Of a stretch of 64,000 nucleotides of DNA, positions 42,386 to 52,400 are shown piece after piece (positions within the stretch are counted from its first letter, which is position 1; every line of letters begins with the position of its first letter). A program made the translations under genes and the position numbers. The DNA is taken from positions 1 through 64,000 of IMG/VR virus record IMGVR_UViG_3300047094_001651; one strand, given 5' to 3'. The notes under the pieces are model-generated. The model was not told the DNA's origin. It did no database searches and was given only the letters and a program-made list of their open reading frames with translations. This DNA is from a virus.

Positions 42386-45300
42386 TCATACTATATATTT
42401 GCCTGATAATGTGACTGCCAATGCGCTTGCTAAAGATGCTGATGCGACTATAGAATCATTTGTTGCAAGATATTTTGGTTTTACTAATAGTTCAATTACA
42501 CTATTTTTTGGAATTGTAATATTAAAAGCTAAGTATCCTAATCTTACTCCAGATGCCAAAGTGCCACGATAGATAGAAACAGATGCATCAATATCAGTAT
42601 TTAAACTATAGTTGCAAAGTTTAATTGATTGCAACATTGCATTCCCTGTTGTTGCCTGGAAAATTTGAGTTCCCGTTGCAGTTGATACTATACCTCCAGT
42701 TCCAATATAAGTAGTGTCACTTTTTTCTGAAATGATAATAAATGCATCCAAACCCCCATCAATACCTACTGCAGTTGGCGAAGCATTAGAAAGTGCTTGA
42801 AATCTTATAGTATCTGATGGACTTGCGATAATTGGTTGATCTAAAAATTCCATCGCACCTTGATATGGAACAATCACTCGTTGGGCCAATGGAACATTTG
42901 ATCCACCATTAAAGTCATGTCTTGCTACAAAATATAATTCATTAGTAAATGTATTGGTAACATGTATAGATTCGATTACATATTTTTTACCGGCAGTCGA
43001 TGGAAATGTATATGCAATACCTGGACCAGTAGTAATATCATTCAAAGATGCTACAGTTGTGCCAATTCCAGAAGTAACAGAAACAAAAACTGATGATGTA
43101 ATTGAATTGTTATAACCTCCAAATCCACTTGCACCACCACCACCAGCGGTAGCCCAAGATAAAGTTCCAGATCCATTGGTAACTAATGCCTGCCCAGCAG
43201 TGCCATCTGCATTCGGAAGAAACCAAATTGTGTTTGTAGTTATGTTTGCTGGAGCTTCAAATCCAACATAATTGGTTCCATTTCCAGAAGCTTCTAAAAA
43301 TCTAAGTTCAGCTTGATTATTTAAATTTACTAGGGTAGTAAATGATGGTGAATCTGCTCTTACTTCATTTCCTGTTCCAGTACTTGTAGGATTGGTCCCT
43401 GCTGTTACTCTACCTTTAGCATCTACTGTAACTGATGTGTATGTCCCAGATGTGACTCCAGAGTTGGATAATGTAGTAGCAAATGATCCAGTACCAGTCC
43501 CAGTTACATCGCCAGTTAATGTTATAGTTTGATCTCCTGTATTACTTCCTGAAACAGTAGCATCTGCAGAAACAGTTAAGTTTCCAGAAAGGGAGATAGT
43601 TCTATTTGCATCATTAACATTGACACTCAATGATCTAGTAGCCGTTAAATTAGCACTATTTGTTATTTGTAGATAATGACTTGGCGTTGAATCATCATAC
43701 AAGAAAATATCACCAAAATAACCAGATTGAGTTGATGTATTGCTACTAGTTAGAAAATCTACTCCACCAAAAGTATTCCAAGATAAATTTCCAGCTCCAT
43801 CAGTAATTAAAGCTTGGCCATTAGTACCATCTACATTTGGAAGAACCCAAATTCTATTTGTAGTTATATTTGCCGGTGCCTTAAGTCCTACATAATTGGT
43901 TCCATTAGTGGTATCTTCTAAAAATCTAAGTTCAGCTTGATTATTTAAATTTACTAGAGTGGTAAATGATGGTGAATCAGTAAGTGCTATCGATGGATTT
44001 GACCCTGCTGTTACTCTACCTTTAGCATCTACTGTAACTGATGTATATGTTCCGGCACTTACTCCAGAGTTGGATAATGTAGTAGCAAATGATCCAGTAC
44101 CAGTACCAGTTACATCACCAGTTAGTTCTATAGTTTGATCTCCTGTGTTACTTCCTGAAACAGTAGCATTAGAACTAATGGTTAAATTACCACTTAATGA
44201 TATAGTTCTATCTGCATCATTAACATTAACACTTAATGTCCTTTCTGCCGTTAAATTAGCACTATTTGTTATTTGTAGATAATGACTTGGCGTTGAATCA
44301 TCATACAAGAAAATATCACCAAAATAACCAGATTGGGTAGATGTGGAAGAAGTAGTTAATGCATCTATTATACCATAGCCACCTAAAGTTGTTGGATTAG
44401 TCCCGGCGGTTACTCTACCTTTAGTGTCTACTGTAACTGATGTATATGTTCCAGCAGTTACTCCAGAACTTGCTAAAGTTGAAGTAACACTTATATTACC
44501 AGATCCATCAATATCAGTAGCAGTTCCAGATACATCTCCACTTAATGTTAATGTGCGTTTTGTACTCCATTTAGTGGCAGTATCTGCGTTTCCTACTAAT
44601 GCACCACGAAAATTAGTTGCTTGAATGTCTCCAAGAGTACCACTAAAAACTTCACTTGAATTGGTTGCATCTGGAATATATGTCAGATATCCTGTACTAT
44701 CATCAAATCCAAAAAAACCAATTTTTGCATTTGATCCGTCATGCCATCTAAACTCTATTCCACGATCTTTTGAATCATCAGTTGTTGGAGCAGTATCTCC
44801 TCCTAATGTAATAATTGGATCATCAATTGTAGTTACAGTTGAATTAATAACTGTTGAAGTTCCATTGACTGTTAATGTTCCAGCAACCGTTAAATTATTA
44901 AATGATACATTATCAGTTGTACCTACACTTTGTCCGATTGATATTGTAGGAGTTCCTCCCTCAGTTGCCGTACCATTAGTAAGAGTAACTCCAGTGCCAG
45001 CAACTAAATTTGCTACGTAATTTCCAGTTGTATCAGTACCTAGAGTAAAATTTGGAATCCAGTTTTCCCATCTAGTATTTGAGTTATTATATCTCAATAA
45101 TTGATTATTGGATGGAGATGAAATAACAACATCTGTTAAATTATCTAATGATAAATCTGAAAGAGTTACAGTTGCAGTTGATCCAGATGAAGTTGCAGTT
45201 ATATAATTTCCAACAAATTTAATTTCTGTAGTGCCATACAAATTTCCTAATAATGTATTTTCTTCATATACTGAAACTCCTCCTGGTGGTGCAGATATCC

Positions 45301-45499
45301 ATTGTATTCCAGTGCCACTAGATGCTAAAATTTGACCAGAAGTTCCTACCTGGCCATCTTTATCTTTTAAAGATTTTTTTAGTTCTACAGAACCATCAAA
45401 AGTAGAGTTTCCAATAATATTGGCAACATCAATGGAATCGGTATACCCAGAAATACCAACCTGTAACTTTTTAAGTCTATCTGAAAGATAATTTGCCAT
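42386..45499 (-). CDS. Tail-fibre-like structural protein (1,037 aa)
   Basis: A Thr/Ser/Gly-rich, beta-repetitive 1,037-residue protein. The N-terminus (NYLSDRLKKLQVGISGYTDS) may attach to the virion. The body has repeated fibre motifs such as GDVSGTATDIDGSG, SVTVDTKGRVTAG and GSNTGDQTIELTGDVTGTGT. A block of 202 codons is duplicated in tandem (about 43,130-44,345), including the SGYFGDIFLYDDSTPSHYLQ segment. The C-terminal ~180 residues (YNNSITSSVFVSVTSGIGTT onwards) look like a separate globular tip domain. Confidence 0.8.
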   Translation of the reverse strand: MANYLSDRLKKLQVGISGYTDSIDVANIIGNSTFDGSVELKKSLKDKDGQVGTSGQILASSGTGIQWISAPPGGVSVYEENTLLGNLYGTTEIKFVGNYITATSSGSTATVTLSDLSLDNLTDVVISSPSNNQLLRYNNSNTRWENWIPNFTLGTDTTGNYVANLVAGTGVTLTNGTATEGGTPTISIGQSVGTTDNVSFNNLTVAGTLTVNGTSTVINSTVTTIDDPIITLGGDTAPTTDDSKDRGIEFRWHDGSNAKIGFFGFDDSTGYLTYIPDATNSSEVFSGTLGDIQATNFRGALVGNADTATKWSTKRTLTLSGDVSGTATDIDGSGNISVTSTLASSGVTAGTYTSVTVDTKGRVTAGTNPTTLGGYGIIDALTTSSTSTQSGYFGDIFLYDDSTPSHYLQITNSANLTAERTLSVNVNDADRTISLSGNLTISSNATVSGSNTGDQTIELTGDVTGTGTGSFATTLSNSGVSAGTYTSVTVDAKGRVTAGSNPSIALTDSPSFTTLVNLNNQAELRFLEDTTNGTNYVGLKAPANITTNRIWVLPNVDGTNGQALITDGAGNLSWNTFGGVDFLTSSNTSTQSGYFGDIFLYDDSTPSHYLQITNSANLTATRSLSVNVNDANRTISLSGNLTVSADATVSGSNTGDQTITLTGDVTGTGTGSFATTLSNSGVTSGTYTSVTVDAKGRVTAGTNPTSTGTGNEVRADSPSFTTLVNLNNQAELRFLEASGNGTNYVGFEAPANITTNTIWFLPNADGTAGQALVTNGSGTLSWATAGGGGASGFGGYNNSITSSVFVSVTSGIGTTVASLNDITTGPGIAYTFPSTAGKKYVIESIHVTNTFTNELYFVARHDFNGGSNVPLAQRVIVPYQGAMEFLDQPIIASPSDTIRFQALSNASPTAVGIDGGLDAFIIISEKSDTTYIGTGGIVSTATGTQIFQATTGNAMLQSIKLCNYSLNTDIDASVSIYRGTLASGVRLGYLAFNITIPKNSVIELLVKPKYLATNDSIVASASLASALAVTLSGKYIV
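43130..44345. repeat. 606-bp tandem duplication inside a fibre gene
   Basis: The two halves are related with an offset of 606 bp: for example agataatgacttggcgttg occurs at 43671 and 44277. Offset 606 = 202 codons keeps the frame. A shorter third copy of the GRVTAG segment lies near 44400-44455. Confidence 0.75.
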
Positions 45500-45510
45500 T
45501 TTAAGTACTA

Positions 45511-45843
45511 CTAATTAATTGTTTCTAAAACAGATGCTACAAATTTCAAATTACTTCCATTACTACCAGACAAATATAATTTATCTCCAGATTCTAAGAC
45601 TAATTTTCCTTGCAATAAATTAACGGTATCTTTAAATGGAACTGGAAATGATTTAAATAATTCAGTATTTGTACTACCTCTAGTATAAATTAAAGTAACA
45701 TCATATGATGTTGTTGTGCTAATATTTGCAACTTGTGCCAATAGAAGAACAGCCGAATATCCGGTAGGTGCAGTATATATTAAAGTAGAGCTAGTAGGAA
45801 CTACTTCTGCTATAGTTTTAAATACATTATTTTTTAATGCCAT
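45511..45843 (-). CDS. Small structural protein (110 aa)
   Basis: A 110-residue beta-rich protein (FKTIAEVVPTSSTLIYTAPT; SAVLLLAQVANISTTTSYDV; LVLESGDKLYLSGSNG). Small beta-sandwich proteins of this kind occur between fibre genes in cyanophages, for example as accessory or tip proteins. Short gaps (6 and 11 nt) to both fibre genes. Confidence 0.7.
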   Translation of the reverse strand: MALKNNVFKTIAEVVPTSSTLIYTAPTGYSAVLLLAQVANISTTTSYDVTLIYTRGSTNTELFKSFPVPFKDTVNLLQGKLVLESGDKLYLSGSNGSNLKFVASVLETIN

Positions 45844-45849
45844 TGTTAA

Positions 45850-48800
45850 TTACGCTCCTAAAGCTAGAATGAATGGAGTTATTGATGAAAATAAACTCTT
45901 AGAGTAAGAATTTCCAGTTATTGTTCCGGTTAATTGATTTATTACAACTCCATCGCCTATTCTAAAGTTTCCGGATTGATCAGTAGATGTATATACTACT
46001 AATCCTCCATTTTTCATATCAACTTCATTTTCTTGAATGCTTACCCCACCTTTAAACGGTAAACTAGTTTGAATATCAGTTCCAGATCCAATATATTCAA
46101 ATGAATGCCCAGATGCTAATAATCTAGTCTGTTTATAAAATTCAATTGAATCATTTTGAGCAACACTAAATGGAATTGTATCAGTAAGAGTAATTTTATA
46201 ATTATTTGAACTTAGTTGTTCTGTAGTATCTATCACATAATATTGTGGGGCCATTTCAACTGAATATGTAACTCCAGAACCTCCACCCCCAGACAATGTT
46301 AATGTTGGGGGACTGGATGTGTATCCTCTACCAGATGAGATAACTTCGATAGATTTAATTTGGCCGTTTTGAATTTCAGCTATAGCTTGAGCACCAATTC
46401 CCCAAGAAGTTGCTGGACTAGATATTGTAATATTTGGTGCTGTTGTATAATTATTTCCACCATTCGTAATAGTAATTTTGTTAACTTGATAATATAAAGT
46501 ATTATTAAAAGTAACTACTTGACCATCATATGGCTTTACATTGTTAATTTTAACAGTTCCGCCAGATACATAAGTATGACTCAATGTAGAACTTCCAACA
46601 TTTGCAGTTATTGAAGTAGATGTTACAGATTTTACCGTAAATACATATCCATAATTTCCGGAAGGAAATACTTGATTACTGGATGATCCACCAGAAGTAC
46701 AACTAAAAGTTAAATTTTCAATTTTTACATCCATTCCAACTTGAATTGAATGAGATCCAATTGTAACTGTAACTTCTCCAGTAGAATTATTATAAGATGC
46801 CCCGGTAACATTATATGTAGGAGTAGAAATATCTACATTTATACTATCTGTTGTATTCGCAGAAATAGCAGAGGTTACACTTCCAGTATATTTTAAATCA
46901 CTAACTCCATCAGCAATTAACCCATAATTTCCAAATGATGAATTGGAATTAGTTAAATCACAACCGCCACCATTTCTACATTCAATAGCTTTATCTGTGC
47001 ATATTGTAAACATAGATACCAATTGAGCATATCCATCATTTTGTATTTTAGCACCAATTCCATTTTGATTAAATTGTGTATATGAATCTACGACCATACT
47101 CTTAAGTTGTCCGATGCAATTATCTCCATCAATAAGTAATCCAGTGGACCCAGAAATAAAATTAGTACAATTTTGAATATATGGAGACTGATTAATATAT
47201 GGAGGATCTGACGGATTAAATGAAAATATTGCTCCGCTGTTTGATGTTGATGATGTAAATGACATATTGGATGCATATGATCCATTGTTTACATAAAATA
47301 AATTTCCAGAATTTTGAGGACTAACACTGACTTCTCTTAAAGAATCTCCAACTACACTAACTTGTGCTGGAATGATAACTGGATTATTTTCTATATAATT
47401 TCCAGCCGAAACTTTTACTACAGTTCCTGCAGATGCAACTGACAATGCAGATTTTATTGTAGCTTTAGCATTCTGTAAACTAGTTCCAGAATTTGAATCA
47501 TTACCATCTTTAGATACATATAAAACATTTGTAACAGTTGGATATTTCCACTCTATATTTGTACCAGTAGATGATAAAAATTGTCCAGCACTACCTAAAT
47601 TACCTAATCTATCTCTTAATCCACTAGATAAAGTTAAATTGCCAGTAATAGTATGATTTGCAGTAATAGTTCTGTTTTCACTAACATGCACATATTGTAA
47701 ATGATCATCATCACCAAGTCCACTGAGCAATCCATGGTCAGATACTGGAGTAGTTCCAGAAATCCCACCAGTGGAAGTAAGTTGTCTAATATCAAATACG
47801 GCAGCAATTCTTGCTTTTGGAGTATTAGCATATCCAGAATCTGTCTGCCAAATAATTTTCCAAATAGGTCTAAATTCTACAATTGGAAAATCACTTAAAG
47901 TTAAATCAGCAAATGTTAATTCTTCTTGATCACTGATTAAACTTGATTGACTCTGCCCCATAATTGTAATTACAGGGTAATTGATATTGTTTGTCGCAAT
48001 TATCCAAGATGTAGTATAATGAGTATTGGTAGCTACATCTGGAGTTGACCACGTTCCCCCACTCAATAAATTATACTTAATTCTTGATGTTCCTTGCTTT
48101 ACAGCATAATCTGTAGGAGCATCCACCACCCACGAATTTCCACTCTGATAAAAAACCGGAATTCGAGCTGGACCTTGCAAATCTTGTTGCCATGTATTTG
48201 CAGTCGGACTATTACTATGAGTAACTATAACTTCTAAATCTTCATCAAAAAATGTACCACCGCTGAGATCAAACTGAGCATCTGAATTGTTTGCACCAGT
48301 TCCGGTGGTAATATAATTACTGATTGAAAATCCATTAGCAATTACTGCACCACGAGTTCTGTGTAGGTATTCGTGGGTTTGCCAATCTAAAACAATACCA
48401 TGCCTTTCGTCTGCCACAAATGGCGCAGTTGCAGTAGTTGAATTCCAATAAACATACGCAGTTGGAGTATCATTCTCCCAATCAAAATATGAAGTTCTAT
48501 ATTGTAGAACTCCATCTGCATCAAAGTAAATAAAATATAGTCCAGTCGTATTTGGAATAGTTACTGTGCGAGCACTAGTTATATTATACTTTACTCCTTT
48601 ACACCAAACATTGAATGAGGTAGAACTTGGTTGAATCGTGAAAACCCTAGTTCCACTGTCAAAAGAAATGGTACTTTGAGACTTATCTTCGTGTCCCATA
48701 GGCTCACTAGCCTTTAATGGGGCAGTTACCTCTATAATTTTATCTGTGCCAGTTCCATCGCCCTTTCTAAGGAATAATTTGCCATCAGCAGTATTAACTG

Positions 48801-48882
48801 CCAATTCTCTTAGAGACAATTCTGAAAGTGTAGGTTCTTTTCCAGATTGAGAGCTAGATTTAAGCCTAATATTTGTAGCCAT
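45850..48882 (-). CDS. Tail-fibre-like protein with beta-helix segment (1,010 aa)
   Basis: A 1,010-residue structural protein. N-terminus LKSSSQSGKEPTLSELSLRE then LAVNTADGKLFLRKGDGTG is typical of T4-like cyanophage fibres. A collar-like region follows, then LYVSKDGNDSNSGTSLQNAK (~435-454), which opens a right-handed beta-helix-type segment (VKVSAGNYIENNPVIIPAQV). The C-terminal third has strand repeats (TTAPNITISSPATSWGIGAQ) and ends with YSKSLFSSITPFILALGA. Expected role: host-surface binding or degrading fibre; no catalytic motif seen. Confidence 0.8.
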   Translation of the reverse strand: MATNIRLKSSSQSGKEPTLSELSLRELAVNTADGKLFLRKGDGTGTDKIIEVTAPLKASEPMGHEDKSQSTISFDSGTRVFTIQPSSTSFNVWCKGVKYNITSARTVTIPNTTGLYFIYFDADGVLQYRTSYFDWENDTPTAYVYWNSTTATAPFVADERHGIVLDWQTHEYLHRTRGAVIANGFSISNYITTGTGANNSDAQFDLSGGTFFDEDLEVIVTHSNSPTANTWQQDLQGPARIPVFYQSGNSWVVDAPTDYAVKQGTSRIKYNLLSGGTWSTPDVATNTHYTTSWIIATNNINYPVITIMGQSQSSLISDQEELTFADLTLSDFPIVEFRPIWKIIWQTDSGYANTPKARIAAVFDIRQLTSTGGISGTTPVSDHGLLSGLGDDDHLQYVHVSENRTITANHTITGNLTLSSGLRDRLGNLGSAGQFLSSTGTNIEWKYPTVTNVLYVSKDGNDSNSGTSLQNAKATIKSALSVASAGTVVKVSAGNYIENNPVIIPAQVSVVGDSLREVSVSPQNSGNLFYVNNGSYASNMSFTSSTSNSGAIFSFNPSDPPYINQSPYIQNCTNFISGSTGLLIDGDNCIGQLKSMVVDSYTQFNQNGIGAKIQNDGYAQLVSMFTICTDKAIECRNGGGCDLTNSNSSFGNYGLIADGVSDLKYTGSVTSAISANTTDSINVDISTPTYNVTGASYNNSTGEVTVTIGSHSIQVGMDVKIENLTFSCTSGGSSSNQVFPSGNYGYVFTVKSVTSTSITANVGSSTLSHTYVSGGTVKINNVKPYDGQVVTFNNTLYYQVNKITITNGGNNYTTAPNITISSPATSWGIGAQAIAEIQNGQIKSIEVISSGRGYTSSPPTLTLSGGGGSGVTYSVEMAPQYYVIDTTEQLSSNNYKITLTDTIPFSVAQNDSIEFYKQTRLLASGHSFEYIGSGTDIQTSLPFKGGVSIQENEVDMKNGGLVVYTSTDQSGNFRIGDGVVINQLTGTITGNSYSKSLFSSITPFILALGA

Positions 48883-48913
48883 ATGGCAAGTCCTGTCGGT
48901 ATTTACCTATTAG

Positions 48914-48936
48914 AAAAGAGGGATATATATCCCTCT
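48914..48936 (-). terminator. Terminator hairpin with overlapping late promoter
   Basis: The 20-bp palindrome AGAGGGATATATATCCCTCT (48917-48936) is followed in minus sense by U-rich sequence (four U from 48917). It ends the transcript of the gene at 48942-49463. A late box lies at 48939-48946, whose transcript would start inside the stem and so should escape it. Confidence 0.65.
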
Positions 48937-48938
48937 TC

Positions 48939-48946
48939 TATTTATT
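48939..48946 (-). promoter_or_regulatory. Late promoter box AATAAATA
   Basis: Minus-strand AATAAATA, 57 nt upstream of the 1,010-residue fibre gene and overlapping the stop codon of the preceding gene. Confidence 0.55.
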
Positions 48947-49463
48947 CTGATTGTAGTTGCATCTCTTGTAAAATATGATCTGGTGGAGGTCCAAACAAAG
49001 AAGTTAACTTTTGAGATGTTGCATCAATGTCAGAATCTTCTTCTGGAATGATAGAATCTATAATCTTATCAATGTCTTCAAAATCATCATCCAATACAGT
49101 AGGTTCTTCTGGAGTACTTTCCAATTCATTCACTGGCACATCTGGTTCCTTAACACTAACTTGATCATCTATAATTTCTACATTATTTGCAGGATCATAG
49201 ATTGCCTTAGATTGATTAGTGATATGATGATGAGCATAGATTCGGTTTCCTTCATTGCAAGGAGTGAAGGAAACAGTATAGTACCCATACTTTGGATCAA
49301 AGGCTGGAATCGGACTACCAGTTTCTTCAGTCTTTTTAATGATTTCTTTCAGTTCGTCTGAAAGTTCATCCGATTCCATTTGTTTATGATATGCTATTCG
49401 GTTTTGCTCATCTAAGAATAAATTCAATTCATATTCTTGTTGATCTGTTAAAAAATAAGCCAT
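48942..49463 (-). CDS. Virion-associated acidic protein (173 aa)
   Basis: A 173-residue protein. The first ~90 residues are helical then beta (FLTDQQEYELNLFLDEQNRI; PIPAFDPKYGYYTVSFTPCN) and the rest is very acidic and probably disordered (EDIDKIIDSIIPEEDSDIDA). It sits between the giant protein and the next fibre gene, 17 nt after the giant gene. Possibly a tail-fibre assembly factor or small baseplate protein. Confidence 0.65.
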   Translation of the reverse strand: MAYFLTDQQEYELNLFLDEQNRIAYHKQMESDELSDELKEIIKKTEETGSPIPAFDPKYGYYTVSFTPCNEGNRIYAHHHITNQSKAIYDPANNVEIIDDQVSVKEPDVPVNELESTPEEPTVLDDDFEDIDKIIDSIIPEEDSDIDATSQKLTSLFGPPPDHILQEMQLQSE

Positions 49464-49480
49464 AGTTAAATTTTCGGTAA

Positions 49481-52400
49481 TTAAATGTGTAGGGGATCTC
49501 CAACCACAGAAATAGATGTTTCGACGTGAGTTTTTGGATTAAATCTTGTAACTTCCACATTGAATAGTGGTGATACGTAGGTGGATAAATCTCCAAATTT
49601 AATATCAATAACTCTGTTTGCTACATCAAAAGATTCTACAGGTTTCAAGTTGTTGAAAGTATTTATCAGTGTTGACTGGTTGTATACTCTTCTATCAACA
49701 TTGAATCTTATATTATATCTATTAAATCCTGGCTTGTTGTTTCCAATCACGTTGTATCCGAGAGTTCCAACATTAGTTGGAGTTACACCAGTTTCAGAGT
49801 CACCAGAGAATACTAGTGATTGTCCAGCCACAGCACCAGCACCAGCAGTTGTTGAGTGCATTACTCGTGGAGAAATGTATGACCAAGCTGTATCATTTGT
49901 AATTGTAGTTCCTGTATAAGCTTGAGAAATAATCACTTCATTGTCATTCGCACCTTTTGATCTTACAACGCCAACAAAACTAGATGGAGATGGTGATTGA
50001 TCTGCATAAACTACGTCACCTGGAAGTAGTGTGAGTGCTACGTTTGTTCCCGTAATAGTTGATGATCCAGATGTTATAGAGATAGACAGTGATTGATTCT
50101 GGCGTGCAAAAGTAGTGCTTAGTGATGGTTTGTAGTTAATAACATTATTGATAGCCAATTGTTCTGCAAGTCTTGAAGAACTACCACCTGCAACACTACC
50201 AGTATCAGATACTGTACCATTTTGTAGAGAATATCTCAATCTAGTATTGGTTGAGATAAACTGATACTGCTTAGTATCGTAAGATTCCCCACCATATGAA
50301 GCATAATCACCAGTATTATGAGAAGCATAGATAGAACCTGTCGATAATGTAGTATGATTCAATGCTGAGAATGTGAATGATCCAACACCATCATAGTTAG
50401 TTAATGTGGTTGGAGCATAATTACTTTCAATAGTTGAACCAACATTACATTGTAGCATGTATGGTGAATATGAAGCATTTTCCCACTTGGCATGAACTGG
50501 AACTGCAGTTAGCCAGATAGAACTATTATATTGTCTACCTCTTTGTAGTGATGATGCACCATTTAATTGAATACCAATGGTTCTTTGACCTGATGCAGAT
50601 AATCCGAAGTTTCCAACCCAACCTTGTCTTCCAGACATTGCCTGTCCAGTAGAGTTTTCATTTGCGTTAATATAATTTTGATATCTTTCATACCAGATTT
50701 TATATTCTCCGAAGGTTAATTTAACTCCAGTATCAGAGTAAACAAACTTTCTTGCAATAGGACCATCAAATGTAAAGTTTCCTAATCTATGGCTTACAAA
50801 CACATCTTGGATTGTATACCAATTTGGCTTGTGGCTATCTCTATATCCATTATGTAGAATGTGGGCATTATTTGCAATGATGGTACATCTTGAATATCCA
50901 AAATATTCATTGCTACTTGTGGTTGATGGAGGATCCACTGTAAAGATCTGAGAAGAATATGTATATGTTCTTCCAGTAGAAGTGTATCTCCATGAAGCAT
51001 TAGTTGTAACAGCAGCCTTGGAATTTTCCACCAAGTAAATCTTGGTAGCATCTACACTAGAAACAGTTCCCAACTCAACTCCACTAGAACTATAAATGAT
51101 ATATCCAGGTAGAATGATCTGCTGTGCAAATTTTGCATCAGATGTAGAACTTAAAGTAATTTCTTTACTTGCAGTGCTTGTTGTAATTGTACAAGTTAGA
51201 TCAGTAGTAGCTTGAATTCTGTAGATATCTTCCCAAGTGTATGACAGTAAATCTCCAGCTCTAACTCTACCACTTCTATTTGGAAGATAAATTTCAGTGC
51301 AGAATACTGAATCACTAGCATTTGCATTAGCAAGTTTAATATTATTTGCACGGAATGCACTACCACCAGTCTTAGGATAAGTCCATCCACCATGATTAAT
51401 GTACATCATACCGTAAGTTTTAACTGGACTTGATGTGGTTGAACCATCCGCTAGTAATGCTCCGGATGAATCTCGGTTCCAATTTGCAGTTGGGAATGGA
51501 TCTGCAAGGTAAACATTAATCTTGCCATTTGTGCCATCCTTTTCCAGATCAAGAATTCTTGACTTGAATAGGAATGAATTATTTTGTCCCTTTCCAGGAT
51601 GTCCATAGTCATTATTATAACCATAGTCTGGTGTAGGTGCAATATTAAATTTCGTTCCCTCTGGAATAGCTTTAGTCAATGGTTTATCTAGAGTTAAAAT
51701 TATACTATTATCATAATAACCACTATAGTAGAATACAATATTAGAACCTGCAGCGATTGAAAGTGTGCTTGCGCTACCATCGCCAGGAGGATTATCTCCA
51801 GGATTTCTTCCTCCATCAGGATCAACTAGATTATTGTTTAGATATACAGTTGTTGTATTATCAGAATTTACAACTTTATAATCGACATTATTTATCCAAC
51901 AGCAATTGTTTGGAGCATAATATAACCAATCTGTTGAATTTTTTTGTCCATATACTGTCACATTTCCAGTTAGTGCTGGTGGATTTTCTACAAGTAGAAC
52001 TCTGTAGGTTCCAATTCCTCCATTTCCAGATAGATTAATAGAATCTTCATATGTTCCATCATCTAATGAGCGGACATCTCCATCCATACCAACCACATAA
52101 CCAATCAAGTTAGTATAATTTGAATTTAAGTATAAAGGTTGACCTTTTGTGATTGCTCCAAATGATGGCTGGGCAGAAACAGTCATTAATCTTTCATATG
52201 GATCATTTGGGGTATCAATTGCATCAAATGTAGCTACAAATGTTGCAGCACTAGAAATTCTTTGCATACTTCTTACGAATGCAGAAGAAATTGTGAGAGC
52301 TTTTTGGCCAGCATTTGCATTTAATCCACTTATAGCACCGAGATATCCCCATCTCCTAAATCCACCTGGGTGAAGTTGCTCAACAGAAGAATCTCTTGCG

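Noticed and set aside
45500-45850. A frameshift splitting one fibre gene into 45511-45843 and 45850-48882
   Set aside because: The small protein has its own plausible start and end with normal spacing, and neither neighbour looks truncated.
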